Below are positions 16,179 through 25,596 of a stretch of 64,000 nucleotides of DNA, one piece after another. The notes under the pieces are model-generated. The model searched no databases, was not told where the DNA came from, and saw nothing but the letters and a program-made list of their open reading frames with translations. Made by a program: the position numbers and the translations under genes. Position 1 is the stretch's first letter, and each line of letters opens with the position of its first letter. Source of the DNA: Botryobacter ruber (GTDB lineage: Bacteria; Bacteroidota; Bacteroidia; Cytophagales; Hymenobacteraceae); contig NZ_QCZK02000024.1 of the NCBI RefSeq assembly GCF_003347595.2, forward strand, positions 456,488-520,487, given 5' to 3'.

Positions 16179-19100
16179 ATGAAAAAACTAGTAATCGGCT
16201 TTTTTGTCTTTGTGCTGCTGCTTATAGCGTTGGCAGCATTGGTGCCCGTATTGTTCAAAGATAAAATTAAAGAAGCCCTCGATAAAGAAATTGCCAAAAA
16301 CATTAACGCTACGGTTATCTACGAAACCGATGACGTCAGCCTTTCTATTTTCCGCGACTTTCCGGATATTTCGCTGGGCGTGGATAACCTGACCATTGTG
16401 GGGCAGGATTCCTTTAAACTGGATACACTGGCCCAGGTTCCGGCTTTCCGGCTCGGGCTAAACCTGATGAGCGTCATCAGCGGCGATGAGCTGAAGGTAA
16501 ACAAAGTAGTGCTCGACGAGCCTGTTATCCGGCTGGTCGTACTCAAAAGCGGCAAAGCCAACTGGGATATTTTTGTACCCGACACGGCTGCCACTGCACC
16601 CGGCGATACGGCAGCCAGCGATTTTAAAATGGCGATCAAAGGCTGGGAAGTTAATAACGGCACCCTCTACTACGACGACCTCAGCATCCCTTTCGGACTG
16701 GCAGGTTATAATGTGAACCACGAAGGCAGCGGCGATTTCGAGAAAAGCGTGTTCGATATGAAGTCCACCACCACCGCCGACCGCTTTACCATGACCTATG
16801 CCGGCACCAATTACATCCAGAACGCAAAACTGAACGCCGATGTGACCATGGAGATGGACCTCGATAAGTACAGGTACACCTTTAAAGACAACAACATCCG
16901 CATCAACGAATTTCCTTTCCAGTTTGCGGGTACCATTCTCATGCCCGATGAGAACATCGACATGGACCTGACCTTTAAGGCAACCGAAACCGAGTTCCGG
17001 AATGTGCTGTCGGTGGTGCCGGGCATGTACACCGAGGAGTTTAAAGACATCAAAACAGAAGGAAAGTTAAGCTTCGACGGTTACCTGAAAGGCCGCATGA
17101 ACGACAGCCTGATGCCAGGCTTTGGCACCGACCTCAAAATTATTGACGGCATGTTCAAGTACCCCGACCTGCCGCAGGCGGCCCGCAACATTAACGTAGA
17201 TATGAGCATTGCCAACAAAGACGGCAACGTGGACAACACGAATATTGATGTGCGCCGGTTCCACATGGACCTGGGCAAAAACCCCGTAGATGCGAAGGTG
17301 CTGATACAGGGGCTGGAGCCGATGAAGGTAAACGGCAACGTAAAAGCTAACATCGACCTGGATGAAATGACGAAAGTTTTCCCGGTGGAAGGCATGACGC
17401 TGCGCGGCCTGCTGAAAGTGGACGCCGACGCCAAAGGTACCTACTCCGAGAAAAGTATGCCGGTGATAAATGCCGATATGCGCCTGACCAACGGCTATGT
17501 GAAATCCAAAGACTTCCCGGCGCCTATCCAGAACCTGAACATGGTGGCCAACATCCTCAACACCACCGGCAACACCGACGACACCCGCATCAACATCCAA
17601 AACTTTAACATGACCCTGGATGGCGAGCCGCTGGAGGGGCGCGTGCTGGTGCAGGGTATTGACCAGCCGGCTTTCGATGCCAACATAAAAGGTATCCTCG
17701 ACCTGACAAAGCTTACCAAGATTTTCCCGCTGGAGAATACCACTCTCTCGGGCCGCATCAATGCCAATGTGGCTGCCAAAGGCAAGATGAGCGACATTGA
17801 GGCTGAAAAATACAGCAACGTAACCGCCAACGGAAACATGGCCATCAGCAACCTGAGCTATGTGAGCACTGACCTGCCGCAGGGTATCCGGATTACCAAA
17901 GCCGATGCCGTATTTAATAATGAGCGTGTTCAGCTCCAGAACATGTCGGGTTTCCTGGGCAAAAGCGACATACAGGCCGCCGGTACGGTTTCGAACTACC
18001 TGGGCTATGCGCTGGCAGAGAACCAGTCGTTGCGCGGGAATTTCAACATCAGCTCCAACCGCTTTAATGTGAACGAGTGGATGGTGGACGAGAACACCGG
18101 TCAGCCGACTTCTGCTGAGCAGGAGGCGCAGGGCGTGGTGGAGGTACCGGCCAACCTCGATGTAACGCTGAACGTGGATGCCAAAGAAGTGCTCTACGAC
18201 AACCTGAACCTGAAAAACCTGAGCGGAAAAGTGCTGGTGAAGGACAAGGTAGCCCGACTGCAGGAGGTAACTTTCAACACGCTTGGTGGCACCTTCGCCA
18301 CCAGCGGCAGTTACAATACACAGAACCTGCAGCAGCCGCTTTTCGATTTTAACCTCGACATCAAAAACCTGCAGTTCAAAGAGGCTTTCAACGCCTTTAG
18401 TACCATAAAAGCGCTGGCGCCCATTGCCGGTTTGCTGGAAGGTACCTTCTCCACGAAGTTTAATTTTGCCGGTGAAATTGGCCAGGACATGATGCCTGTG
18501 CTCTCGTCGCTGGATGGCAGAGGTGTGATAGATGTGGTGAAAGCAGCAGTACGGAATATGGAGGTGCTCAACAAGATCAGCAACCTGACCAACCTTGCTG
18601 AACTGAAGAGCTTGATAGTAGAGAACAGGCGCATCGATGCTCAGATAGTAGATGGCAGCCTGGTAGTAAGTCCGTTCGACGTGCAGGTGGGTAATATAGA
18701 CATGACCGTGGGCGGAAGCAACAAGCCAAACGGTGAAATAGACTACGTTACGGCCCTGAACGTGCCTACCGGAAAAGTTGGTCGCGAACTGAACTCCCGC
18801 CTGGCTGGCCTGGTGGGGGGCGATCAGCTGAAGGCAGCCGAGCGGGTTACGCTTAACCTGAACATCGGCGGTACCCTGACCAGTCCAAAAGTATCGCTGG
18901 CAGGCGGCAGTGTGAAGGCACAGGCGAAAGACATTGTAAAGGAAGCTGTTCAAACCAAGCTCGACGATGCCAAGGCCAAGCTGGAGGAGCGCAAACAGCA
19001 GGTGCAGGACAGCATCACCAACGAGCTGAACCGCCGCAAACTGGAAGCAGAACAGAAAGCCCGTGCCGAACTGGAGAAGAAGCGCCTGGAGGCTGAGCAG

Positions 19101-19214
19101 CAGTTAAAGCAAAAAGCAGCCGATAAGCTTGGCGGTTTCCTGAAGTCGAAGACGCAGCCACAACCGCAGCCTGCAGCAAAACCAGATACAGCAAAGGCAG
19201 CGCCCAACCAGTAA
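16179..19214 (+). CDS. AsmA family protein
   Basis: A 1011-residue inner-membrane-anchored protein with one N-terminal helix (about 5-27) and a long periplasmic repeat of beta strands, typical of AsmA/TamB-like bridges that help lipid or outer-membrane protein transport. The N-terminal region with RDFPDISLGVDNLTIVG and the C-terminal AsmA-2 region (about 700-900; FNFAGEIGQDMMPVLSSLDG) both fit. After about 930 a charged coiled-coil tail (ERKQQVQDSITNELNRR) ends in a Pro/Gln/Ala-rich disordered segment. It appears monocistronic: a promoter lies upstream and a terminator follows. A 628-codon antisense frame overlaps but is only a shadow. Confidence 0.88.
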   Translation: MKKLVIGFFVFVLLLIALAALVPVLFKDKIKEALDKEIAKNINATVIYETDDVSLSIFRDFPDISLGVDNLTIVGQDSFKLDTLAQVPAFRLGLNLMSVISGDELKVNKVVLDEPVIRLVVLKSGKANWDIFVPDTAATAPGDTAASDFKMAIKGWEVNNGTLYYDDLSIPFGLAGYNVNHEGSGDFEKSVFDMKSTTTADRFTMTYAGTNYIQNAKLNADVTMEMDLDKYRYTFKDNNIRINEFPFQFAGTILMPDENIDMDLTFKATETEFRNVLSVVPGMYTEEFKDIKTEGKLSFDGYLKGRMNDSLMPGFGTDLKIIDGMFKYPDLPQAARNINVDMSIANKDGNVDNTNIDVRRFHMDLGKNPVDAKVLIQGLEPMKVNGNVKANIDLDEMTKVFPVEGMTLRGLLKVDADAKGTYSEKSMPVINADMRLTNGYVKSKDFPAPIQNLNMVANILNTTGNTDDTRINIQNFNMTLDGEPLEGRVLVQGIDQPAFDANIKGILDLTKLTKIFPLENTTLSGRINANVAAKGKMSDIEAEKYSNVTANGNMAISNLSYVSTDLPQGIRITKADAVFNNERVQLQNMSGFLGKSDIQAAGTVSNYLGYALAENQSLRGNFNISSNRFNVNEWMVDENTGQPTSAEQEAQGVVEVPANLDVTLNVDAKEVLYDNLNLKNLSGKVLVKDKVARLQEVTFNTLGGTFATSGSYNTQNLQQPLFDFNLDIKNLQFKEAFNAFSTIKALAPIAGLLEGTFSTKFNFAGEIGQDMMPVLSSLDGRGVIDVVKAAVRNMEVLNKISNLTNLAELKSLIVENRRIDAQIVDGSLVVSPFDVQVGNIDMTVGGSNKPNGEIDYVTALNVPTGKVGRELNSRLAGLVGGDQLKAAERVTLNLNIGGTLTSPKVSLAGGSVKAQAKDIVKEAVQTKLDDAKAKLEERKQQVQDSITNELNRRKLEAEQKARAELEKKRLEAEQQLKQKAADKLGGFLKSKTQPQPQPAAKPDTAKAAPNQ

Positions 19215-19262
19215 CAACCATTATCAGCAGATATTACAACCTGATAATTAGTCGGTTACCTG

Positions 19263-19304
19263 TAGCCCATGTGCCTGAAATGGTACATGGGCTATTTAAT
19301 TTTA
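19263..19304 (+). terminator. Terminator of the AsmA-family gene
   Basis: A 10-bp stem, TAGCCCATGT with ACATGGGCTA, and a 12-nt loop, followed by T-rich sequence, about 50 nt past the stop codon. Confidence 0.6.
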
Positions 19305-19375
19305 AAAATTTTTTTATCCGATTATATACTTTTTCTGATGTTCGAGCGTATTAAGGGGGCTAATCATTAAACAAT

Positions 19376-20176
19376 ATGAAGAATACACGCATGAAGACAA
19401 ATTTCATTTTACCTCTGTTGCTCCTTTGCCTTGTTTGTTTCAGCGCCTGCGACGACGGTAAGGAAAGTACAGGAACTGCCAGAATGCAGGTACGCCTGAC
19501 AGACTCACCCGGCGATTTTGAAGAAGTGAACATCGACATCAGATCCGTGCAGATTCACCGCGAAGAAACAGACAATGGCACCGACTGGATCACGCTCGGC
19601 GAAATAAACCCGGGGGTTTACAACCTGCTCGACTTCGCCAACGGAGCAGACACCCTGTTAGCCAGCCACAGCCTGCCCGCCGGTAAAATTTCGCAGATAC
19701 GCCTGGTACTCGGCGATAACAACACCCTGAAGCTGAAAGATGGTACAGTGGTAGACCTGAAAACGCCAAGCGGCCAGACATCGGGGGTAAAACTGGATAT
19801 TGATGCGGTACTGGAGGCAGATGTAACCTACATGGTGCTGCTCGACTTTGATGCTGCCAAATCGGTAGTGGCCAGAGGAAACGGACAATATAACCTGAAG
19901 CCGGTGGTGCGCACCATCACGCAGGCGATTGCAGGAGGCATTAAGGGTAAGGTAACACCTGCTGAATACAAGCCGGGCATTTATGTTATCTCTGCTGCTA
20001 ACGATACCTTAGGAGGTTTTGCCAACGAGAACGGCGATTTCCTGATAAAAGGTGTGCCGGCCGGAACTTACACGGTTAAGTTCTACACCGAGGACGATGC
20101 CCACAATAAAACAGTTGAGAACGTAAGCGTAACCCAGAACCAGATAAAAGACTTAGGTACAGTTGAGTTACCATAA
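19376..20176 (+). CDS. DUF4382 domain lipoprotein
   Basis: A 266-residue lipoprotein with lipobox CFSAC (Cys25, counting from the ATG at 19376; a second ATG at 19391 would also leave a good signal peptide). Residues of about 35-185 match DUF4382: MQVRLTDSPGDFEEVNIDI, a motif shared by the family. The C-terminal part (about 190-266) is a carboxypeptidase-regulatory-like/prealbumin domain, GIKGKVTPAEYKPGIYVIS. It probably faces the periplasm or cell surface; its ligand is unknown. It is monocistronic, with a strong terminator 20 nt downstream. Confidence 0.85.
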   Translation: MKNTRMKTNFILPLLLLCLVCFSACDDGKESTGTARMQVRLTDSPGDFEEVNIDIRSVQIHREETDNGTDWITLGEINPGVYNLLDFANGADTLLASHSLPAGKISQIRLVLGDNNTLKLKDGTVVDLKTPSGQTSGVKLDIDAVLEADVTYMVLLDFDAAKSVVARGNGQYNLKPVVRTITQAIAGGIKGKVTPAEYKPGIYVISAANDTLGGFANENGDFLIKGVPAGTYTVKFYTEDDAHNKTVENVSVTQNQIKDLGTVELP

Positions 20177-20196
20177 GCAGGTAGCACAGTCCTAAA

Positions 20197-20238
20197 AAAA
20201 ACAGGCAGCTTTCGATAAGAAAGCTGCCTGTTTTTTTT
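20197..20238 (+). terminator. Strong terminator after the DUF4382 gene
   Basis: A perfect stem, ACAGGCAGCTTTC with GAAAGCTGCCTGT, a short loop and a run of eight T. Confidence 0.85.
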
Positions 20239-20247
20239 ATGCTATTG

Positions 20248-20560
20248 AGCAGCAGCGGCTGTGGTGGCTGCTGCAGTAATGCTTTTTTGTCTGAACCGCT
20301 GATTCTTGTGATTATTTGTCTGAATCAGGATTTACAGAATTTTAGAATTTCCAGGATTAGGTTTGTCTGAACAAGATTGAGAAGATTTAAGGATTAACAG
20401 GATTGGATTTGTCTGTGGTTCGTGCAGGAGACGCGGGCACCGCGTCTCTACAGCCATACCCTTAACCTTTCTACCTCTCTGTTACAGGGTTGAAAATCTT
20501 CAACCCCTACAAAATTCCTACCTCTTTACCTCCTAAACTCTCTAACTCTCTAACTCCCAA
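20248..20560 (-). repeat. Family B composite repeat, copy 2 (reverse orientation)
   Basis: The order is inverted relative to copy 1: A core (20248-20277), a TTTGTCTGAACCGCTGATT section, an AGGATTTACAGAATTTTAG section, hairpin B3 (20428-20448), hairpin B2 (20487-20506) and a pyrimidine CTACCT/CTAACT tract (about 20506-20558). It fills the whole gap from the DUF4382 terminator to the DinB stop codon. Confidence 0.8.
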
Positions 20561-20562
20561 AC

Positions 20563-21039
20563 TTAATACACCTGCCCCATGAGCTCGCGCACATAGGTTA
20601 CATAATCGGTGTTGGGTGGGGTGTGGCCGTTTTTGCGCAGGTCTGTGGCGGTCTGGGCGCGGTGATAGGTGGCATGGTTAAAGGCATGCGTCAGGATGTC
20701 GAGCACGCGGGTGCTGTACCGGTTGCCCAGGCTGTTGCTGTAGTCGATCAGGCGGTTGAATTCTGCTTCGTCGGCGTTGGCTACTAACTTTGCAAGGCCA
20801 TAGGAAGAATGCTCGTGCAGCTTCTTCAGCTCGTCCAGGTTGTGCTCCTGCCACACTTTTACCGGGCTTTCGGTGCCTGTGATACGGGCAATCCAGATCG
20901 CCTGCGCATTTAAGGCATGGCTGAAAAGGCGGGCCGCGTTAGCGGGTATTTCCGGCAACGATGAAAATACATCCAGCATCGTTTTGTTGGCCCAGATGTT
21001 ATACTCCGAAAGGTTTTTTAGTACGTCGTTTCCTGTCAT
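20563..21039 (-). CDS. DinB family putative metal-dependent hydrolase
   Basis: A 158-residue four-helix-bundle protein of the DinB/YfiT type. Candidate metal ligands are His in FSHALNAQAIW (about 41) and two His in HAFNHATYHRAQ (about 122-128), the usual three-His arrangement. In Bacillus relatives these are DNA-damage-induced or act as thiol-dependent transferases; function here is unknown. A family B repeat lies directly 3' of its stop and a family A inverted pair lies upstream. Confidence 0.85.
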   Translation of the reverse strand: MTGNDVLKNLSEYNIWANKTMLDVFSSLPEIPANAARLFSHALNAQAIWIARITGTESPVKVWQEHNLDELKKLHEHSSYGLAKLVANADEAEFNRLIDYSNSLGNRYSTRVLDILTHAFNHATYHRAQTATDLRKNGHTPPNTDYVTYVRELMGQVY

Positions 21040-21108
21040 TTTACGATATCATTTAAGTGATACATCTTTCTAAACTGAATTGCTGCAGTACCGGTTATAA
21101 AAACTGTA

Positions 21109-21181
21109 CTGCACCTGCCACCACAGCCACTGCTGCTGTATAAGCCTGCAGACAGAGCAGAGGCTGTGGTGGCAGGTGCAG
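21109..21181. repeat. Family A repeats as an inverted pair
   Basis: A minus-orientation copy (21109-21138) and a plus-orientation copy (21153-21181) face each other across a spacer of about 14 nt. The arms TGCACCTGCCACCACAGCC and GGCTGTGGTGGCAGGTGCA are exact complements, so the transcript would form a very stable hairpin. It lies between the diacylglycerol kinase and DinB genes, both on the minus strand, and could act as a terminator or RNA stabiliser. Confidence 0.8.
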
Positions 21182-21235
21182 TTAGCTGCCGGGGCTTCGC
21201 CAAAGGTACTAAACCCGTACCTGTAAATAAAATGT

Positions 21236-21613
21236 TTACACCAAACTGTTGATGTAGCGTAGCAAATAAGGTAGAAAAATAATAGCGCCTATTACAGCTG
21301 CCGTTGCTGCTGCCATCAGTACCGCGCCAGCCGCCAGATCTTTCGCTTTGCCGGCCAGCGGGTGCCACTCCGGCGACACCAAATTCGTTAGCGTTTCGAT
21401 GGCTGTGTTAAACACCTCCGCCATAATCACCAGACCGATACACCCGGCCAGCAGGCACCACTCCACGCGGGTAATGCCAAAAAAGAAACCGGCTACCACC
21501 ACCGCTACCGCCGACAAAATGTGCAGGCGCATGTGCGGCTCCGAGCGCAAAGCAGAAATTAACCCACGGAAGGCGAAGGTAAAGCTGTTGTAGCGTTTCT
21601 TAAAGTAAGTCAA
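21236..21613 (-). CDS. dgkA: Diacylglycerol/undecaprenol kinase family protein
   Basis: A 125-residue inner-membrane protein with three transmembrane helices. Signature residues EVFNTAIETLTNLV and KAKDLAAGAVL (Glu and Asn of the active site, then the lipid-binding AA-AV motif) place it in the DagK family. The Gram-positive-like short form acts on undecaprenol; the class here is not decided by sequence alone. The start is a TTG at 21613 because no in-frame ATG precedes Met28; the residues after it (FKKRYNSFTFAFRGL) match the family, so TTG is probably real. Confidence 0.9.
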   Translation of the reverse strand: MTYFKKRYNSFTFAFRGLISALRSEPHMRLHILSAVAVVVAGFFFGITRVEWCLLAGCIGLVIMAEVFNTAIETLTNLVSPEWHPLAGKAKDLAAGAVLMAAATAAVIGAIIFLPYLLRYINSLV

Positions 21614-21708
21614 GTGGCGCAGTTATTTTTGGAAAGGTATACCCCGCGTAGGCGCTTTGGGTTAAGTTAAGCTGAATGCCGGTAGAAAAGCAACTTCTGC
21701 AGCCTTAT

Positions 21709-22026
21709 TTATTTTGTGCTTTCGGTTAAATTAATCGAATCTGCATTAATGCAGTACCGGACATGGGTTGGCGTGCGGGCATCGTCGAACAGGTGGCCCA
21801 GGTGCAGTCCGCAGGTGTGGCAGAGCAGCTGAATGCGGTTTCTGCCGTAGGTATCGAGCGGCTTTTGATCTACATTGTTGGCGATATGTGCCCAGAAGCT
21901 CGGGAAGCCGGAACCCACCTCAAACTTCTTGCTGGCTTCAAACAAAGCAGTGCCACAGCGGGCGCAGGTGTAAGTGCCCCGCTCCTGCTCACGGGCGGCA
22001 GGGTTAATCTTCTGGTTTCGGAGCAT
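21709..22026 (-). CDS. msrB: Methionine-R-sulfoxide reductase MsrB, short form
   Basis: A 105-residue MsrB: the zinc Cys pairs CARC (21, 24) and CHTC, the GSGFPSFWAHI loop and catalytic Cys92 in VRYCIN. It reduces protein methionine-R-sulfoxide, probably in the cytoplasm since no signal peptide is seen. It lies 28 nt downstream of a second msrB and is thus the second gene of a tandem pair. The two proteins differ in the active-site loop (GFPSF here, GWPSF in the other), so they may prefer different substrates. Confidence 0.9.
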   Translation of the reverse strand: MLRNQKINPAAREQERGTYTCARCGTALFEASKKFEVGSGFPSFWAHIANNVDQKPLDTYGRNRIQLLCHTCGLHLGHLFDDARTPTHVRYCINADSINLTESTK

Positions 22027-22054
22027 ACACCTACGGCAGAACTTCCTTTTGCTG

Positions 22055-22456
22055 CTAGGCTTCCTTCTCTACCTGCTCTATCGGCATAAAAGTAAGCGAC
22101 AGGGAATTTACGCAGTGGCGGACATTTTTGGGTGTCAGGTATTCGCCCTCAAACACGTGCCCCAGGTGCGCGCCGCAGTTGGCGCAGACAATCTCGGTAC
22201 GGCGACCATCGGGGTCCGGAATCCGTTTTACAGCCCCGGTAATCTCATCGTCAAAGCTGGGCCAGCCGCAGTGCGATTCAAACTTATACTCAGAGGTATA
22301 GAGCGGGGCGTTGCAGCGCTTGCACAGGTACACGCCTTCTGCCTTAAAGTTGTTATACTTGCCTGTGCCCGGAAACTCTGTTCCTTTCTGAACAATAATT
22401 CTTTCTTCTTCCGGGGTAAGCTTATTATACTCAGATGGGTCTTTCGCTATTTTCAT
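22055..22456 (-). CDS. msrB: Methionine-R-sulfoxide reductase MsrB, long form
   Basis: A 133-residue MsrB with zinc Cys pairs CKRC and CANC, loop [11 protein letters not shown] and catalytic Cys115 in VRHCVNS. An N-terminal extension with [15 protein letters not shown] is typical of full-length enzymes. It lacks a signal peptide and should be cytoplasmic. It is 28 nt upstream of the short msrB, the likely promoter-proximal partner. Confidence 0.93.
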   Translation of the reverse strand: MKIAKDPSEYNKLTPEEERIIVQKGTEFPGTGKYNNFKAEGVYLCKRCNAPLYTSEYKFESHCGWPSFDDEITGAVKRIPDPDGRRTEIVCANCGAHLGHVFEGEYLTPKNVRHCVNSLSLTFMPIEQVEKEA

Positions 22457-22581
22457 GGCTGATGTTTGGTTTGCTCTTTTATACGTGTGGTTTCAGGAAG
22501 AGAGAATACAGAAAAAAGTTTTATGAGTGCCTTTGAGAATAAAACTAACATCCTGCTATCTATTTAAAGCGAATCATGAAA

Positions 22582-22616
22582 AGAAAAAAGCAGCCCCAAC
22601 CGGAGCTGCCTTTCTT
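22582..22616 (-). terminator. Terminator of fumC
   Basis: An imperfect hairpin: AAAAAAGCAGC and GCTGCCTTTCTT around CCCAACCGGA, T-rich on the minus strand, about 30 nt past the fumC stop. Confidence 0.5.
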
Positions 22617-22642
22617 CTTTTTATCTGAAAGTAAATTAAAAA

Positions 22643-24037
22643 CTATTTCAAGCTGCCAATCATATCGCCCGGCTTTACCCACTCGTCGTACTGCTCGCTG
22701 GTGAGCAGGCCGAGCTCGATAGCTGCCTGGCGAAGGGTAGTACCTTCTTTGTGTGCTTTTTTGGCAATTTTAGCGGCGTTGTCGTAGCCGATGTGCGGGT
22801 TCAGGGCTGTTACCAGCATGAGCGAGTTCTCCAGGTTGTTTTTGATAACCGGGTGGTTTGGCTCAATGCCCACGGCACAGTGCTTGTCGAAAGAGTCGCA
22901 GGCATCGCCGATCAGCTGGGCGCTCATGAGCAGGTTGTAAATCATTACCGGCTTGAACACGTTCAGTTCGAAATGGCCGTTCATGCCGCCAACCGATATG
23001 GCTACGTCGTTACCGATTACCTGGGCGCACACCATCGTCATAGCTTCGGCTTGCGTAGGGTTTACCTTGCCTGGCATGATAGAAGAGCCCGGCTCGTTTT
23101 CCGGGATCAGGATTTCGGCAATACCCGAGCGCGGTCCGGAGGCCAGCAAACGGATGTCGTTGGCGATTTTCATCAGGCTTACGGCCAGCTGCTTCAGGGC
23201 GCCGGAGGTTTCTACCATGGCATCGTGTGCTGCCAGGGCTTCGAATTTGTTTGGTGCCGTGCGGAACTCATGACCGGCAAATTCAGAAATTTTCGTGGCT
23301 ACCAGTTCGGCATAACCTTTTGGTGTATTCAGGCCGGTACCAACGGCAGAACCGCCCAGGGCAAGGTCTTTCAGGTGGTCGAGGGTGTTGGTAAGGGCTT
23401 TCATGCCGTATTCCAGCTGCTTCACGTAACCAGACAGCTCCTGGCCCAATGTGAGCGGCGTAGCGTCCATCAGGTGCGTGCGGCCGATTTTTACCACATC
23501 CATAAACTGCTCCGATTTGCTGTGCAGCGTGTCGCGCAGCTTCTCTACCATCGGCAGCGTGTGCTCTACTACTTTCTTGTAAGCAGCAATGTGCATAGCC
23601 GTCGGGAAGGTGTCGTTAGAAGACTGCGACTTGTTTACATCGTCGTTCGGGTGGATCTTCTTTTTCTCGTCCTGCAGGTCGCCGCCCAGCAGCACGTGTG
23701 CGCGATTCGCCACCACCTCGTTCACGTTCATGTTCGATTGCGTACCGGAACCTGTCTGCCACACCACCAGCGGAAACTGGTCGTCGAGTTTGCCTTCCAG
23801 GATCTCGTCGCACACGGTACCGATAATTTCGGCTTTCTCCTGTGGCAGCACGCCCAGTTCGGCATTGGCAAAAGCTGCAGACTTTTTGAGAATGGCAAAG
23901 GCCTGCACCACCTCTTTCGGCATCAGCTGTCCGCCAATGGTAAAGTTTTGTTTAGAGCGTTGCGTTTGCGCTCCCCAGTACTTATCTGCAGGCACCTCTA
24001 CAGGGCCCATGGTATCTTTCTCTACACGAACTTGCAT
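22643..24037 (-). CDS. fumC: Class II fumarate hydratase
   Basis: An iron-independent fumarase of the TCA cycle, fumarate to L-malate. The 464 residues match the family. Signatures are [19 protein letters not shown] (about 100-118), the catalytic loop [11 protein letters not shown] (about 318) and a C-terminal helix with [13 protein letters not shown]. All residues for the class II mechanism are present. It is probably monocistronic: a terminator follows and the next upstream gene is 212 nt away. It lies head to tail with the msrB pair. A 446-codon antisense frame is a shadow. Confidence 0.96.
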   Translation of the reverse strand: MQVRVEKDTMGPVEVPADKYWGAQTQRSKQNFTIGGQLMPKEVVQAFAILKKSAAFANAELGVLPQEKAEIIGTVCDEILEGKLDDQFPLVVWQTGSGTQSNMNVNEVVANRAHVLLGGDLQDEKKKIHPNDDVNKSQSSNDTFPTAMHIAAYKKVVEHTLPMVEKLRDTLHSKSEQFMDVVKIGRTHLMDATPLTLGQELSGYVKQLEYGMKALTNTLDHLKDLALGGSAVGTGLNTPKGYAELVATKISEFAGHEFRTAPNKFEALAAHDAMVETSGALKQLAVSLMKIANDIRLLASGPRSGIAEILIPENEPGSSIMPGKVNPTQAEAMTMVCAQVIGNDVAISVGGMNGHFELNVFKPVMIYNLLMSAQLIGDACDSFDKHCAVGIEPNHPVIKNNLENSLMLVTALNPHIGYDNAAKIAKKAHKEGTTLRQAAIELGLLTSEQYDEWVKPGDMIGSLK

Positions 24038-24248
24038 ATAGGTTTATATTTAATTTTGATAAAAATCTTCCGGAACAAATCTATAAAATAATTCAATACA
24101 ATGTGGTGTCGTCTGCTAATGCCTGCTAGTTCGCTGCTAAAAAAACTGCAACTGCAGCTGTTGCACCCTCTCCGGCACACCCTTTCTCTTTATTGAAAGC
24201 CTTTTTCCTTTGCAGGGGGCTGTTATTCTGATACGACAACGCTCCTAA

Positions 24249-24965
24249 TTACCGTATCACCCGCGTTCCCGACCGTTCTGCCAGCAGGGCAATCATCTCC
24301 AGGTTTACCGGCTTCAGGTAAGCGGTGTTGATGGAGGTCTGGTCGGTAAAGGAAATGAGGTACTCCCCTTCTTTGCCCAGGTAGCGGATCTCTTTGATAG
24401 CCTCCAGGCGGTAGGTGCTTTCCTGCTGCAGCAGGTTGGTTATTGTTAGCTCCTTTGCCGATACCACCACATGCCAGCGGAGCGCAAACCAGGCAGCAAC
24501 ACAGGACAGCACGAGCATGATAACCAGCAGCACGTAATACGCCCGTACGGAGTTGGCGCCTTCCTGCTGGCGCATGTAGGTTTTATACAGGTCGTACTCC
24601 TGGCCAAGCAGGCTCTTTTGTGCAGCACGCAGAGGCAATGTGGCCAGCGTAAGCCCCAGCAGCAGCCCCGGTGCAAACATGGCCCTGAAATTAGGGGTGA
24701 GCACGTACAGGTGCTCCCGCGACATATGGATGATGCTCGAAAGCAGCGCCAGTCCACCAGTGCAGATCACGGCCAGGATACAGGCAAAAATGTAGTAGAA
24801 AAACGTAAGCTTACGGTCCTGTTTCTGTGCGTAAGCCACTTCATCGGGGCTCAGCGCCGGTACGTTTCCGGCAGGCGACATCCTGCGAAGAGCGTACCGA
24901 ACTACGGGTAACAGCACTGCTACCACCACAAAGCTGATCAGCAGGCTTTTCAAAATATCAAACAT
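24249..24965 (-). CDS. Polytopic membrane protein of unknown function
   Basis: A 238-residue protein with about four transmembrane helices (about 6-25, 54-76, 92-112 and 142-163) and a C-terminal soluble tail of about 75 residues that looks PH-domain-like (VSAKELTITNLLQQESTY). The ATG at 24965 is preferred to a TTG two codons upstream. No family is recognised. It is alone, with repeat-rich DNA upstream and a 211-nt gap to fumC. Confidence 0.65.
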   Translation of the reverse strand: MFDILKSLLISFVVVAVLLPVVRYALRRMSPAGNVPALSPDEVAYAQKQDRKLTFFYYIFACILAVICTGGLALLSSIIHMSREHLYVLTPNFRAMFAPGLLLGLTLATLPLRAAQKSLLGQEYDLYKTYMRQQEGANSVRAYYVLLVIMLVLSCVAAWFALRWHVVVSAKELTITNLLQQESTYRLEAIKEIRYLGKEGEYLISFTDQTSINTAYLKPVNLEMIALLAERSGTRVIR

Positions 24966-25596
24966 AGGCAAAAATTAATGCTGCAAAGGTAATACAGTAT
25001 TGGCAGTTTTACCCCGTTGCGGCAGCGAATGCAGCAGGTGCTGCGCTGAAATACAACTAATGCAGCAGGAGCAGTGGCTATGGTGGCAACTGCAGCAGAA
25101 CAAAATGCACCGGAAAAGCTGCCAAAATAGTTACAGTACCAGCCACTGTTTTACCTGTAGCCTGTTTTGATTTGCTGCAGCTGCCACCACAGCCACTGCG
25201 CCTGCTGCTTTGATTAAGTTTTTGTAAGCAGACTATAACTGAAGCGTTTAAGAGTATACTGCAGCTGCCACCATTGCTGCTGCTAAAACAATCCGGGCAG
25301 TTTTTCGTTTTGATAAAGCTGTTAGTATCTGAAACCGGAGCGGCTTGGGTTTTAGCAGTTTTTTTATATATTTGAACCTGGACCTTGTTTGGATTATAAT
25401 TTGTTAGTGTTTTCTGCAGGAACCTGCGATAGCTTTTTTTACGTTCGTTCCATTGTGCTTCGGCAGTCGCTGGGCCTGCTTCAGAAAAAAAATTAAAACG
25501 GGTTTGAAGGTATTCCTGAAGAAATTATCGGCAGCCTCACTTTTCCTGTTGCTGAAACAGCGGAAAGCTTACCCGATTTGCCATAACAGATAACGC
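24966..25596. other. Repeat-rich gap upstream of the histidine kinase
   Basis: About 630 nt without a gene. Three family A copies lie here: plus orientation at 25061-25097 and minus orientation at 25172-25209 and 25258-25285. The first two form an inverted pair with 37-nt arms and a loop of about 75 nt. The 3' part (25300-25596) contains no clear promoter box. It must drive the histidine kinase but I cannot place the start. Confidence 0.65.
25061..25285. repeat. Three family A repeats with long inverted arms
   Basis: 25061-25097 and 25172-25209 are reverse complements over about 37 nt with only a few mismatches. A third, shorter copy (25258-25285) has the same orientation as the second. The spacer bases between copies do not match, so each copy moved or duplicated separately. 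Confidence 0.75.

Noticed and set aside
17067..18953. 628-codon antisense frame within the AsmA gene
   Set aside because: A His/Val-rich shadow of the plus-strand gene, with no recognisable domain.
22751..24091. 446-codon antisense frame opposite fumC
   Set aside because: A shadow caused by codon bias of fumC; no family features.
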